64,000 nt of DNA from Cephalopachus bancanus (Eukaryota > Chordata > Mammalia > Primates > Tarsiidae). The notes beneath the pieces were generated by a model that saw nothing but the letters and a program-made list of their open reading frames with translations, was not told the DNA's origin and ran no database searches. Made by a program: the position numbers and the translations under genes. Location: positions 1-64,000 of the forward strand of contig JAPVLO010000877.1 of assembly GCA_027257055.1 (NCBI GenBank), read 5' to 3'. Below are positions 27,956 through 40,440 of this stretch, in pieces (the first letter of the stretch is position 1; each line of letters begins with the position of its first letter).

Positions 27956-28514
27956 ATATATATATAAAGACTTAGAAAGTAAGTTCTTGTAGTAGTATAT
28001 CTTGCAAATATATACTTTAAAACAAATTAAAAACATAACTACAGAAGACCAGAACAAGAACAATTAAGTTAGCAAAAGCCAGTACTTGTGAGCTTATGAG
28101 AAAGGGGTGGAGTTAGTCAGTGAGGACTTTCTGGAAAAGGTGAGTTTTGAAGGAAGGGAGGGACATGGGTTTGCCAAAAAGGTTGAGAAGTTCATTCCAG
28201 CAATAATGCGTGAGCAATGGTAGCGAAGAGAGAATGAGCAAGTTGCTAGGGCCAAACATTACAGAGTTTAGCTTGTTAAGACTGGAAAAATTTATGTTAA
28301 AGAGTAAGAAAAAACAAGTCTGGGAAAATGATAAGCATAGTTCATGAAGCACCTTAGATAGCTAGGAATCATATGTGCTTTAATGGACATAAGGAAAATA
28401 AAGAACATTTTGAGAAGCTGAGATGCAGATTGATCAGACAAATAAAACTGGGACGTTAGAAAAATAGGAGAGCGGCTACAAAATTTTCCAGGAGAGAAAA
28501 AAAATGCCTGAGTC
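27956..28514. other. No gene; possible ancient repeat
   Basis: 28,085-28,330 resembles an old mammalian repeat (gtgaggactttctggaaaag). Family not assigned. Confidence 0.3.
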
Positions 28515-28740
28515 CCATACACAGTGGATCTCAAAGTCAGTATGAAAAAAATGAGTGAAATATCTCATTAATATTTTTATATTGATTACATGCTTAAATG
28601 ATAATATTTTGAATATGTTGGGTTAAATAAGATGTGTTAATTTCATCTGTTTCCTTTTTATTTTTTTGTGATGTGGCTACCAGAAAATTTAACACTACCT
28701 AGTGGCTCACAGTCTATTTCTATGGGACAGTGCTAGTCCA
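28515..28740 (-). mobile_element. hAT-Charlie-type nonautonomous DNA transposon (MER5-like)
   Basis: The + strand ends with gatgtggctaccagaaaatt and then tctatttctatgggacagtg, the typical terminal region of old mammalian hAT/Charlie nonautonomous elements. Family name is from memory. Confidence 0.6.
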
Positions 28741-28837
28741 GTACAACATTCTGCTTTGAGTTTAGAAAATTAAGGGGTTCTACCGAGAAATTTCTACAAA
28801 GGAATATAGGGATTATAGATAAATCTCCTTGCCCTTG

Positions 28838-28960
28838 ATTATATAATATATACCCATATGTATATAAATCATTATATATGTATGCATATATAAAAATCTC
28901 TTTTATATATATCTCCATATATAAATCTCTTTATATATGTTTATATATAGATATGCATAC
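28838..28960. repeat. AT-rich TATATA tract
   Basis: Alternating TA/CATATA with many short self-complementary stretches. Confidence 0.8.
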
Positions 28961-29079
28961 ATTTGTGAGGTATCTAAAGAACTGAGGGAGCCACAGCTAA
29001 TTCACCGTTAAAGAGTCCACAATTGCTGAAGGATCTTTTAGTTTAAAAAGGTGGAAACAAAGATGAAAAATGGGGAAAA

Positions 29080-29357
29080 GCCGGGCTCGGTGGCTCAGCC
29101 TGTAATCCCTCACCTTTGGCAGGCTGAGGTGAGTGGATTGCCTGAGCCCGAGAGTTCGAGACCCACCTGGGCAACTTGGCGAGACCTCATCTCTACAATA
29201 AATAAAAAAACTAGCCGGGCGTGGTAGTGCGTGCCTGTAGTTCCGGCTACTTGGAAGCCTGAGGCGGAAGGATCGCCGGAGCCCAGCAGGTCGAGGTGGC
29301 CACTGCACTCCAGTCTGGGTGACAGAGTGAGACTCCAACTCAAAAAAAAAAAAAAAA
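29080..29357 (+). mobile_element. Alu, plus strand
   Basis: TSD AAAAATGGGGAAAA at both ends; it is the last Alu before the CpG island. Confidence 0.92.
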
Positions 29358-29898
29358 GAAAAATGGGGAAAATAATAATATTTATTTTAAATGTAAATCA
29401 TGGAAACACAAACCTTCCTAATTTTTGAAATCACTCTCAAATGTCCAAATCTCATTGGTTGAAATAACCTGGATTAAAGGTTTTCATGTCAAAACATTTT
29501 TCAGATCAACCCTCCAGCTTGCTACTTAAAACAATAGGAATGGGGACTAGAGCCTGGGGGTCAGGGCCGCCCGCCAGCCTGGAGGCAGAACCAGTTTGGG
29601 GTTGTGCTTTGGATGGATATTTGACGTGCTGCCCTGACCGCACGGACCCGCTGCGTAGGCTTCAACTTCCCGAGGCCGCTCCGGGCCTCTCACGCCTCTC
29701 CCCTCGCGTCCCCAGCTCTCCCGGGCCGGTCCCGCCCCAGGGCCGCCCCCTGCCCCGCGCGGCCTCGACAGGTGCAGCTCCGGGAGCCGCCTCCCGCCAC
29801 GCCCGCGCCGGCGCCTCCGCGCCCCTCCGCCCCGCCCCACCGCGCCCCGTCCCGCCCCGCCGGCCGCGCCCTCACAGCCCCGCCCCGCCCCTGCCCCG

Positions 29899-29910
29899 GC
29901 GCACGCGCGC
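29899..29910 (+). promoter_or_regulatory. NRF1-like palindromic site
   Basis: GCGCACGCGCGC is one base off the NRF1 consensus (YGCGCAYGCGCR). It sits about 250 bp before the NPEPPS ATG in the CpG island. NRF1 use is inferred from the motif alone. Confidence 0.4.
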
Positions 29911-29972
29911 ACTCCTCGAGGGCGCGCCCGGCCGCGGGGCCGCGCACGCAGCGCCCGCCGCCGCCTCCGCCT

Positions 29973-29987
29973 CCCTCCCTCCCTCCC
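29973..29987 (-). promoter_or_regulatory. G-quadruplex / i-motif sequence in NPEPPS leader or promoter
   Basis: CCCTCCCTCCCTCCC on the + strand gives four G3 runs with single-A loops on the - strand. This is a canonical, very stable G4 pattern 169 bp before the ATG. More C-rich sequence follows to about 30,030. Confidence 0.6.
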
Positions 29988-30155
29988 GGCCGGCCCTCCT
30001 CCCCTTCCCTCCCCTCCGCCCCCTTCCCTGTAGGCAGCCCGCCCGCCCGCACCGCCCGCACCGCCTCCCGCCCGGCCCCTGGCGCTCCGGCTGGGTCTGT
30101 CCTCCGCCCCCAGGCTCCCGGTCGCTCTCCTCAGGCGGTCGCCCGCGCTCGGTGG

Positions 30156-30416
30156 ATGTGGCTGGCAGCCGCCGCCCCCTCCCTCGCTCGCCGCCTGCTC
30201 TTCCTCGGCCCTCCGCCTCCTCCCCTCCTCCTCCTCCTCCTCAGCCGCTCCTCTCGCCGCCGCCGCCGCCTCCACTGCCTGGGCCTCGCCGCGATGCCGG
30301 AGAAGAGGCCCTTCGAGCGGCTGCCTGCCGATGTCTCCCCCCTCAACTACAGCCTCTGTCTCAAGCCCGACTTGCTGGACTTCACCTTCGAGGGCAAGCT
30401 GGAGGCCGCCGCGCAG
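30156..30416 (+). CDS. NPEPPS: NPEPPS coding exon 1 (puromycin-sensitive aminopeptidase, N-terminus)
   Basis: This exon encodes residues 1-87 of NPEPPS, a cytosolic zinc metallopeptidase of family M1 (about 919 residues in human) that trims N-terminal residues from peptides. The translation opens MWLAAAAPSLARRLLFLG, runs through proline, leucine and arginine tracts, then reads MPEKRPFERLPADVSPLNYS and ends KLEAAAQ. I recognise this as the human N-terminus with only a few changes (Cys for Ser near residue 41, Leu for Ile in SPLNYS). The donor is cag|gtacgg at 30,417, so the exon is exactly 87 codons and ends in phase 0. It lies in a CpG island. The ATG at 30,156 has T at -3, a weak context. 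A second in-frame ATG at 30,294 (Met47) has G at -3 and could start a form lacking the hydrophobic, arginine-rich extension. The HExxH zinc site is in later exons outside the window. Confidence 0.96.
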
Positions 30417-32368
30417 GTACGGCGACCTCGGGCGCCGGGGGCGAGCGGTTAGGCCGCGCCCGCGGCCGGCCGGGGTGGGCCTCGGGGCCGGGGCGGGCGT
30501 CGGGCTCGGGGGCCGCGGAGCGCCGGGGCGGGCGTGCTCTGCCCAGCTCGGCCGGCCCGCGCCCCTCCCCGCGAGCACACCTCTGCGGGGTCCCCCCCGC
30601 CCCCCGGGCTCGGTGTGTTCCGGGAGAGGCCGAAGGGGGCCCCGGGAGTCCCCGCTCGCCTCGACCTCCCGCCTCGGCTCCTTTCTGGGGCGCTCCCCAC
30701 GCCCCACGGGGGGCGGGATGGCAGGGCCGGTCCTCTGGGACTCCGGCCGGGGCGAGGAGGCCCCCTGGGCGGGGGGAGAGGGCGAGAACGAGAATGCTAA
30801 TCCCGGGCAGCCTCGCTGAGTTCCCCTCGCCTGCTCCAGCCCAGGGGCTGGCTTTCCTGGATGATCCGCCCCCTCCCCCTTCCCCTCCAGTGACAGTGCA
30901 GCCGTGACTTTGTTCTCGCCTAACCTCCAGGGGAGCTGCGGGAGGACCCCGTCTCCGCTCTTCCTCTTGCCTTCCTGGCTTCGCAGCCTCAGAAGCGGGC
31001 GGATTTATTGCTACAGGCACTGTTGCCTAGCAGTACCCTCCTCTGGAAGAAGCTGTTAGTTTTAACATACCGCTGGTGAAAATATTCCATTACTCTTCAT
31101 TGCAGTTTTTGGTGAATCATACTCCCCTCCCTCCTCCCGCAGCGTGATCCGAAGTATTGTTTGATTTTTGGAGCCCATTAGTGCAGATGTCCTACCAAGG
31201 TCCTGAACAATAGACATTTGTGATTCCACGAGTTGTAGAGCCTGTCATGAAAAATGGGAGCTGTTTGATAGTTATCTGCAAAAAGAATGGTAGTGAATAT
31301 ATTTTGTTTCCTTTCTTTTCCTCCGGGGGGGAGGCAGTGCGGGGAACGGGGTGGGGATCAGTAGGCCTCAGCCTTAAAGAACAAGGGTGTATGTGACAAT
31401 GAAATGAAGAAATGCATACCGATACTCGAATGAATTAAATATTGACAGTTGTCTTCGAAAGCCAAGATGGTACGGCTCAGACTGAAAATAAGTCTGAAAG
31501 CCGAGAATTAAGAAGTATGCTATACTGTCAGATCTGGGGCGCTGGGGTGGAAGCATGAGGGCTCTAGGGTCTGACCGCATCAGAAGGTAGAACTTACCGC
31601 TGTGAAAATCAGGTGATTTAAATTTTTTTCCATTAAGAATAGGAATCAGAATGAATGCATCTTGGGTCCAGATTAGGATTTGAGAGCCTTGTTTGGGAGG
31701 CTATGGTTTAAGCCAAGTGACTGGAGTGTTTGATATATATTGGCAGGGGGCAGAGGGGAGGGATTGTAAACAGTAGTGTGTCTTGTGACTTGGCAAACCT
31801 TCGGGAAGAGGGACCCAGTAATGAATGAGTTCACATTATATGAAAATAATAATATTAAACAAATAATTTTCTTTACCCTACTAGTTGCCATAGTTGGTTC
31901 ATAATTTTGGGAGGCATATATGTTTAGGGAAAAAAAATCAGAAAAAAAAGTACAGATGTTTAAATGCTTATTAAGAACTGAGTTTTATTTAAGTGTCAAA
32001 ACTAGAAGCAGAGACATGCTTCTCCGTAGCCCTTTTCTACTTTTGTGGAAGACTGGTTTATGCCATTGAGGGAGCACATTGCAATGTATTAAGATATTAG
32101 TAGGGACTTGTTAATTTGATACAAGGAAATAAATGGACTTTCAAATTAACATGAACTTTGGGAAGCATTTTTTTTTCAGAGATTCTTTTTAGGCTGGATG
32201 GCAACACAAATTGAAGATGGCATGATAGTGAATTCTAACAGGTTTTATTACAGGATGATTGGATTTTTAAATTGTGCCCAGTGGTACCTTTGGAGGAGTA
32301 AAAGAGGAGTTAACATTAGTAAGAAGTAAAATGTGTATGTTGGTGTTTTTGAAAGCCATGAATTGGAG

Positions 32369-32513
32369 CAATACTTTTTTTTTTATTTATTTATTGTGGA
32401 GACGAGGTCTCACCAAGTTGCCCAGGCTAGTCTTGAACCTCCGGGCTTAGGTCAATCCTCTCGCCTCAGTCTCCCAAAGTGCTGGGATTACAGGCTGAGC
32501 CACCGCACCCAAC
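32369..32513 (-). mobile_element. Left-monomer Alu, minus strand
   Basis: Flanked by AGCAATA. Confidence 0.82.
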
Positions 32514-33378
32514 CTAAGCAATAAGTTTAAGTTGTGGCATTAGATCTATCTTATTGTGAAAAATTTAAAATATTGACAAAATTCATATCTCTAAAAACCT
32601 AAATTTATAACTGGTTTTGGGTCAGTTTTTTAAAAGTTGGAATCACATTACACAAAGTATGCAAGATGCTTGGTTGCTTTAGTTGCAAAATTTTATGATA
32701 AGCCCAGAGTATTTGTACAGGTTATGTATTAGAAACTTAGTGGATTTTTAACCTGCCAGGGGTGTAGACTCCTGGGAAAGGTGAAGAAACTAGTCAGTGT
32801 GCAGTGATTTAAAAATTAGTTGTCTTTCACAAGTGAGTGTGGTCTAATTCATCAGGTTTTGAAACTGTGTTGTTATGGTTCTAGAGAAATTTTTCTAGGC
32901 TCCAAAGTCATTTTGCTTCATTCCCTCTCCCCTCCCTTTACATTGGATGCTTGAGAGCATTTTCATATTCTGACCCTTTTCCTTTGTGGATGATTAATTA
33001 AAATAGATTACAGATTTATGTCTGTGGCTACTATTCTTGATTGTGAGTGTGTGAGGTTGGTATAGTGATTGGGCTTTTTCCTATGGAAATATCTTACCTG
33101 TGTCAGAAGAATTAAGTTCATCCTTTAGGCCAGAAATCAGGATATCTTAGCCAATCGTTGGCCTCCACCAACAAATTATTCATGTTGGAGATGACTAAAT
33201 TGGCACTGAGAGAAGAGTTACAGATATAGTAGTTTGTTTGACAGGTTAAAAATTTGGCATGGATGTTATTGCCAACCCTGTATTATGAATTTTCTGTCCA
33301 ATGTTGGATATTTTCTATGCTGTTTTTTTATTACTTTTTAAAAATGGTAAAATTAATAATTTGTCACCATTGTGCTAG

Positions 33379-33655
<277 letters not shown>

Positions 33656-34599
33656 CAACTAAATGGTCTTAAGACATTAAATTTGAAGTATCGGTGGTAA
33701 GGAATTGAATTTATTCAGGTTTTTTGTTCTGTTTTTTGAAATTTGTCTGTGAGGAAAGAATTATAAGAAATTGTTTTTTGTGTTAAGCTTTGTCTAATTT
33801 ATCTGGCAATGAATTCTGCAGTGAATTTTCCAGATAACTGAAGTTTACCCTTTGAGACACTTAGACTTTAAAAAAAAGTTACTGATTTGGATGGAAATAT
33901 TCCTAAAAGATCTTTTTAAGCTTATTAGTTCCTCATAATCTAGGTTTCTCTCTTTTTTCTTTAATAGACATCATTCTGAACATCTGTCACTGATGCTAGA
34001 GTACTTATAACCATAGAGGATACCCCAAACTGTGTACTGTAATCTATTGGTTTCATGTCTGTTTAAAGTTGTTTTGCTTTCCTTACTCTCAGGTTATTAT
34101 TTTTTGCTGCTTATTGTGCCTTGTTGTGGCCTATTGTGCAATTTCTTCCCTCTTCTTACTTTGCTGAACTTGGTCTGAAGAATCTAAGTAGCCACATAAA
34201 CAAGCTTGTTTGAGCTTAAAGCTAAATTTCTGTTTGAGAATTTGATGGATTATCTTCTGGTGAAGGGTATGAGCTTTATCGTATGGACTTTGTATCACCT
34301 ATTTTTGGTTTTTCATTCAGACATTTTTAAAAAATTGACTTCGTAGTTCTGGATAACTGATACTATCTAATACAGCCTGGATAGAAGTGGTATTGAGTAG
34401 TAAGTTATCTATGAAGCTTCTCTGAACTTTGCCACATAAGTGAGCCTCTTCTAATTATAAAGTAAATCTTACTCTAATCTGTATGTGAGTCAGTGGGAAA
34501 GAACTGAGTCTTCTAATAGCTTTTGTTGTTGAAATGAGATTAGTTCTCCAGATTTTAGGGATTTTGCTTTGAACACCATACAAGTATGTAGTTCTTGGT

Positions 34600-34990
34600 T
34601 TATTTGGTCATTTGTAATCTCTTTAAAATTTTATTTTAAATTAGGAAATCAGAAATACATATTTAACAGATATTAACATTTTGCCCCATTTACTTCAAAC
34701 TGCGCATGCTGTTTTTGGGAAATAAAGTGTCACAAATATCACTAAAGCTTATTTCCATCTCTTCCCATCCCCCACCCCAGAAATAATTTGTCTTAAGATA
34801 GGTACATATTATACCTGTGTATAGTTTTAAACTTTTATTGCATATGTAAATAGTCACAAACAATGAATACCAATGTTCTGTGTGTTTAAAATTTTTACAT
34901 TAATGGTAATTATTTTTGACTTTCTACAACTTGCTCTTTTTAGTGTCTCTATTGTTAGAAAGTTTGGCTCTGTTTGAGTTTACTAATTAT
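34600..34990 (-). mobile_element. L1M-like 3' region
   Basis: tttctacaacttgctctttt and neighbours resemble old L1 3' DNA read in reverse. Confidence 0.4.
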
Positions 34991-35160
34991 TTGCTTCTTA
35001 TTATCTTTAGAAATTATAGTACTATTCCACTGAGGCAATGATTATTATAATATTTTAATGACGAAATCACTTATTAGGCAAAGTGACTCAGGCTCCTCTG
35101 ACTGACTGGTATTTGTTCTCCGACTGACTGGTATTTGGGGTTGTAACAGTGGAGATTTAA

Positions 35161-35466
35161 GCTGGGCTCGGTGGCTCAGCCTGTAATCCTGTGCCTTTGG
35201 GAGGCTGAGGTGAGTGGATTGCCTGAGTCCGCGGGTTCGAGACCCACCTGGGCAGCCGAGACCTCATCTCTACAATAAGTTAAAAAAAAATCAGCCGGGC
35301 GTGGTAGCGCGCGCCTGTAATTCCGGCTACTCGGGAGGCTGAGGCGGAAGGATCACCGGAGCCCAGCAGGTCGAGGCTGCGGTGGCCGGGAGCGGCCACT
35401 GCACTCCAGTCTGGGCGACAGAGTGAGACTCCAACTCAAAAACAAAACAAAACAAACAAACAAAAA
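35161..35466 (+). mobile_element. Young Alu, plus strand, deletion type
   Basis: TSD GGAGATTTA; nearly consensus, CpG-rich. Confidence 0.92.
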
Positions 35467-35851
35467 ATGGAGATTTAGTAAAATCACAGAAGTTTGGCTA
35501 TCAGAAAAAACATCTTGAGTCTTACTATAGTAAATATAAGATATATTGCTGAGTAATTGTAGTAAAGACTCATTCAGGAAAATATTGCCTCAAGATTGCT
35601 GCCTTCCTATCTCATAGGAAACTTCCATTGTAAAATTGTTACTAAGGATAAGCTGTCCTCTTTAGTACAACCCTTACTTAGTATTTGGTTCAGTTGAGGT
35701 GCAATCTGTATAGGATTCCAAGAAGTCTTAACCCTAGGTTTGAAATGGAGAAAGGATACACTAACATTCTGTCCCTTAATAGCATCAAGTAGAAAAATTG
35801 AAAATGACCTTGTTATCAACACAATTTATATGCCAACTTTAGCATTTCAAT

Positions 35852-36107
35852 AAATTTTTTTTTTTTGAGTTGGAGTCTCACTCTGTCGCCCAGACTGGAG
35901 TGCAGTGGCCACTCCCGGCCACTGCAGCCTCAACTTGCTGTGCTCTGGTGATCCTTCCGCCTCAGCCTTCCAAGTAGCTGGAATTACAGGCATGTGCTAC
36001 CACGCCCGGCTGATTTTTTGATTTATTGTAGAGATGAGGTCTCGCTGCCCAGGCGGGTCTCAAACCCGCGGGCTCAGGCAATCCACTCACCTCAGCCTCC
36101 CAAAGGC
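35852..36107 (-). mobile_element. Young Alu, minus strand, 5' truncated, deletion type
   Basis: TSD CATTTCAATA. Confidence 0.9.
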
Positions 36108-36115
36108 ACATTTCA

Positions 36116-36121
<6 letters not shown>

Positions 36122-36186
<65 letters not shown>
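36122..36186. repeat. (AT)15 followed by T33
   Basis: Pure AT run, then an uninterrupted T run leading into another Alu. Confidence 0.95.
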
Positions 36187-36187
<1 letters not shown>

Positions 36188-36651
36188 TTTCCTTTTTTTG
36201 AGTCGGAGTCTTACTCTGTCACCCAGGCTAAAGTGCAGTGACATACTCACTGGGCTCAGGTGATTCTTCTGCCTCAGCCTTTCAAGTAGCTGGAACTACT
36301 GGCATGTGCCACCAATCCCAGCTAATTTTTTTTTAACTTATTGTTGAGACACGGTTTTTTGTTTTTTGGTTTTTTTTTTGAGTCGGAGTCTCACTCTGTC
36401 AGACTGGAGTGTAGTGGCACGCTCACTGCCACTGCAGCCTCGACCTGCTGGGCTCAAGTGATCCTTCCTCCTTATCCTTCCAAGTAGCTGGAACCGCAGG
36501 CATGCACCACCATGCTTGACTGACTCTGATTTATTGTAGAGACAAGGTCTTGCCATGTTGCCCTGGTTGGTCCCTAACCCCTGGGACTCAGGCAGTCCTC
36601 TCCTCAGCCACTTAAAGTGCAGGGATTACAGGTGTGAGCCACTGCACCTGG
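36187..36651 (-). mobile_element. Two minus-strand Alus, second inside or against the first
   Basis: 36,187-36,352 partial and 36,353-36,651 dimer. Confidence 0.83.
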
Positions 36652-36782
36652 CAAATATTATATTTTAAACTTGTAAACTGAAGAGTTTAATGTAGAAATG
36701 CCTTCGAGCTATTACCTTTTTAAAAAATTAGTGGAGCACACAAGTAATATTTACTAAAATGAAGGTGTCAATATGTGAGAAA

Positions 36783-36988
36783 TCCAGCTTGGCAACACGG
36801 CAAGACTTCATCTCTCCAAAAAAAAAAAAAAATTAGCCAGGCACAGTGGTGTGTTCTGTTGTCCCACTACTCAGAAGTCTGAGGTGGAAGGATCACCTGA
36901 GTCCAGGAGGTCAAGGTTACTGTGAGCTGTGAGTGTGCCTCTACACTCCAGCCTGGGTGACAGAGTGAGACCCTGACTCAAAAAAAAA
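36783..36988 (+). mobile_element. Truncated Alu, plus strand
   Basis: Starts late in the left arm. Confidence 0.82.
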
Positions 36989-37254
36989 AGGTGGGAAATC
37001 ACATAGAGTATATTATCAGGTCAATCCTATTGATGAAAAGCATCAAAAAGAACAGTGTTACACTGTGTTGTAGTCAGTACATACACTTATGTCCACATAG
37101 ATATTTTAAATCGCCTTCTTTGGGTAATATACATATGCTGATATCCAAAGTGCCACATAATACAGCACATATTTCTTAAATTTTATATCATTACCATCAG
37201 ACACTTTACAAACTTAGGTGAGAGCGTTAGATGAGATTAATTTTTCTCTCTGTG

Positions 37255-37342
37255 TGTGTTAACATCTATTAAGTGATTACATCAGGCACTGGGTACTAAA
37301 ATAAGCACTTTACATAGATCATCCCATTTTTGGTCAGTTATT
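37255..37342 (-). mobile_element. MIR fragment
   Basis: aacatctattaagtgattac, then aataagcactttacata. Confidence 0.6.
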
Positions 37343-37945
37343 ATTTTTTTTTTTAGTTGGAGCCTCACTCTGACACGGCAACCTGAACCTGCTGGGCTCA
37401 GGTGATCCTTCCACGTAAGCCTTCCAAGTAGCTGTAATAACAGGCACATGCCACCATGCCTGGCTAATTTTTTTTAGTTTATTGTAGAGATGAGGTTTTG
37501 CCAAATTGCCCAGGCTGGTCTCAAACCTGTAGGCTTAGGCAGTCCTCTCACCTTGGCCCTCCCAAAGTGCTAGACTATAGGTGTGAGCTACCACGCCTGA
37601 CCTTTGGTCAGTTTTTAAAATCAATGCATCTCTAATATGGGACAGAATATGCTGACCAATTTTTTTTTTTTTCGAGTTGGAGTCTCATTCTGTCAGCCAG
37701 GCATGAGTGCAGTGGCACGCTCATGGCCACTGCAGCCTTGACCCGCTGTGCTTAGGCGATTCTTCTGCCTCAGCCTTCCAAGTAGCTGGAACTACAGGCA
37801 CGCACCATGCACCTGGCTAATTTTTTGATTTATTGTAGAGATGAGGTCTTGCCAAGTTGCCCAGGATGATCTTGAACTTGGGCAGTCCTCTCACCTTGGC
37901 TTCCCAAAGTGCTGGGATTATAGGCTTGAGCCACCGTGCCCGGCC
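37343..37945 (-). mobile_element. Two minus-strand Alus
   Basis: 37,343-37,602 (TSD TTTGGTCAGTT) and 37,663-37,945. Confidence 0.88.
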
Positions 37946-38646
37946 GGTGACCTATTTTTAAAATTTGAGTTCTGTTTTTTAGATAAGTATTTATGACCCT
38001 TGGTTTTTTCCCTTTCAGAAATGGCAGCATCTGAAAAAAAAATTAGTAGCTATTCAACAAGCAGCTTAATTTATTAGTATAAACAGTTGAATTTTCTTTA
38101 AATACAGGATAAATTGGAATGTGCTTGTAATTGGATGTTGTGCATCATGACTTTTCAAAAGTACACAAACGCTTTCTCTCAGAGTGGTTATGGTAGTAGT
38201 GTGCTCAGTGTGATTTGGCATATATAACGTTGTACAGGTATCTTGACATAGGTAGATTAGCTGCTTGGCTACCATTGAATTCACTATAGATGTTGATGGA
38301 TGAAAATGTGGTTGCCTAGATAAGGATTATAACCAGCAGCTGAGCCATTGTTATTATTCTGTTGGCATAAACTTCAAACTCTGAAAGATTTTTATTCATT
38401 TTATTATTTGGATCATATCCCAGTAAATGCTTCATTTCTCTATTTCTGAATTGTATTTTTTAAAGTCAATTTATGAATAGGCAAATAGTTTTCTGTTGTT
38501 TTTTGTTCAAATATAGTACTATAAATGGCCAGTTGAAATAAAGGTTTAGTGCTGTTTAGGTATGTTCTGGTGAAAGAAATAGTGTGAAGGAATAATGCCA
38601 CCATGGCATTTTTGTTTTGAAACAGGAATATTTATAAAGAAGATTT
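37946..38646. other. No recognised gene or repeat
   Basis: Nothing identified. Confidence 0.45.
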
Positions 38647-38955
38647 TTTTTTTTTGAGTTAGAGTCTCACTCTGCTGTCCAGAATGGAGTGCAGTGGCAT
38701 TCTCACGACCACCGCAGCCTCGACCTGCTGGACTCTGGTGATCCTTCCACCTCAGCCCTCCAAGTACTTGAATCACAGAGATGAGTGATCATGCCTGGCT
38801 AATTTATTATTTTTATTACTATTGTTATTATTATTATAGAGTTAAGGTGTTGCCATGTTGCTCAGTCTGGTCTTGAACCCTAGAGCTCAGGCAATCCTCT
38901 TGTCTCCACCTTCCTAAGTGCTGGGATTACAGTTGTGAGCCACTGCATCTAGCAA
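38647..38955 (-). mobile_element. Alu, minus strand
   Basis: Dimer whose middle linker has expanded to an ATT-rich tract. Confidence 0.88.
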
Positions 38956-39218
38956 GAATTTTTTTTAAGTGAGGCAAAGTAGTTTCACTGTACATGTTAG
39001 AGATTTTGGCAGCCTGTTGTAGGTTTAATCTGTAATTTAGGTAATTTTAGTTTATAAATAAATACATTTATTTATATTAGTTTATAAATTAATATTTAAA
39101 TATGTAATGGTTATTAATAAAACGGTTATTCTCACATATAACTTTTCATACAGATGTCATATTACTCTGATGTTCTTACTTCGTTTTGTGGGCTGTTCAG
39201 TGGATTAAGAGCACTGTT

Positions 39219-39512
39219 GCCCGGCTCGGTGGCTCAGCCTGTAATCCCGCGCCTTTGGGAGGCTGAGATGAGTGGATTGCCTGAGCCCGCGGGTTCGAGA
39301 CCTGCCTGGGCAGTGAAACCTCATCTCTACAATAAAATAAAAAAATCAGCCGGGCATGGTAGCGCATGCCTGTAATTCCGGCTACTTGGAAGCCTGAGGC
39401 GGAAGGATCGCTGGAGCCCAGCAGGCGAGGCTGCGGTGGCCGGGAGCGGCCACTGCACTCCAGTCTGGGCGACCGAGTGAGACTCCAACTCAAAAAAAAA
39501 AAAAAAAAAAAA
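39219..39512 (+). mobile_element. Young Alu, plus strand, deletion type
   Basis: TSD AAGAGCACTGTTG at both ends. Confidence 0.93.
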
Positions 39513-39599
39513 AGAGCACTGTTGACTTGCACAGAGGTTTTGCTTTGTCTACACAGTGTTTTTGAAATTTTTGAATTAGTTGCCATCAATTAAAAATTG

Positions 39600-39765
39600 G
39601 GGCCATTGCTTTGTTAAACTCTGCTGTCTCCATGTGACTCTTTGAGCTATGGCTGCCATGTTTTTTAGGGTTCACCCCATCCTCTACCTTGGGGAGGTGA
39701 ATCTTTATCTATTTCTGTCTAGCTCTCTCTCACTTTCTAAATAAACTTTGCTTGAAAACTTAAAG
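39600..39765 (+). mobile_element. Possible LTR 3' end
   Basis: ctctctctcactttctaaat followed by aaactttgctt resembles the polyadenylation region of class I endogenous-retrovirus LTRs. No coding sequence accompanies it. Confidence 0.35.
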
Positions 39766-39963
39766 AAATTGCACATGAAACCTGGATTTGAGTCTTTTTT
39801 TTTTACATTGGAAGATCTGTCAACACTAAATCTGCTATTTCCCTATAGCAGTCATTAGTTGACTCCAAGAAATGGATGCCTCATTCTTCCTTTAGGGCTT
39901 ATGTGTAGCTTCCACAGGGCCTGTGGCACTCAACTGTGTGGATGACCCCTGAGGCATTCATGG

Positions 39964-40223
39964 TTTTTTTTTTTTTTGAGTTGGTGTCTCACTTTGTCGC
40001 TCTGACTAGAGTGCAGTGGCACACTCACGGCCACCACCGCCTTGACCTCCTGGGCTCAGGCATTCCTTCCGCCTTAGCCTTCCAAGTAGCTGGAGCTATA
40101 GGTGCACACTATCACACCTGGCTAATTTTCTGATTTGTTGTATAGATGAGGTCTCACCAAGTTGTCCAGGCTGGTCTCAAACCCCTGACGTGCTGGGATT
40201 ATAGGCTTGTCCCACCGCTTGGC
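39964..40223 (-). mobile_element. Alu, minus strand
   Basis: Dimer with a deletion in the left arm. Confidence 0.86.
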
Positions 40224-40440
40224 CACATTTGTGGTTTTAGGGCATGTATTCTTATTTTAGATTTAGACCATTTAAATGTCTGAAAATGAATTTGAGATTT
40301 TGCTTAAAGCAACAAAATAAATATATGTAAACAAGGTTATAACTAAATTGAAAAATGGGCAAGAGTTTTAAATGAAAGTTCACTGGGGAAAAACCTAATT
40401 GCATATAGGAGTAATCAGGGAAATTGTAATAAAACAACAG

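Larger units (their letters stand above)
29640..30830 (+). promoter_or_regulatory. NPEPPS: CpG island: NPEPPS promoter, 5' leader, exon 1 and start of intron 1
   Basis: This is the only long, dense CpG tract in the window. It is very C-rich on the + strand upstream of the ATG, with repeated CCGCCC/CCCCGCCC boxes (for example 29,879-29,893) of the Sp1/KLF type. No TATA box is obvious near the leader, which fits a dispersed housekeeping promoter. The exact transcription start cannot be read from sequence. Confidence 0.85.

Noticed and set aside
29486..30907. Long open frame (473 codons) through the CpG island, plus overlapping antisense frames up to 386 codons
   Set aside because: Stop codons are rare in such GC-rich DNA. 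The frame differs from NPEPPS exon 1 and runs into intron 1; composition explains it.
39600..39765. Endogenous retrovirus provirus
   Set aside because: Only a possible LTR end; no gag, pol or env sequence and no second LTR seen.
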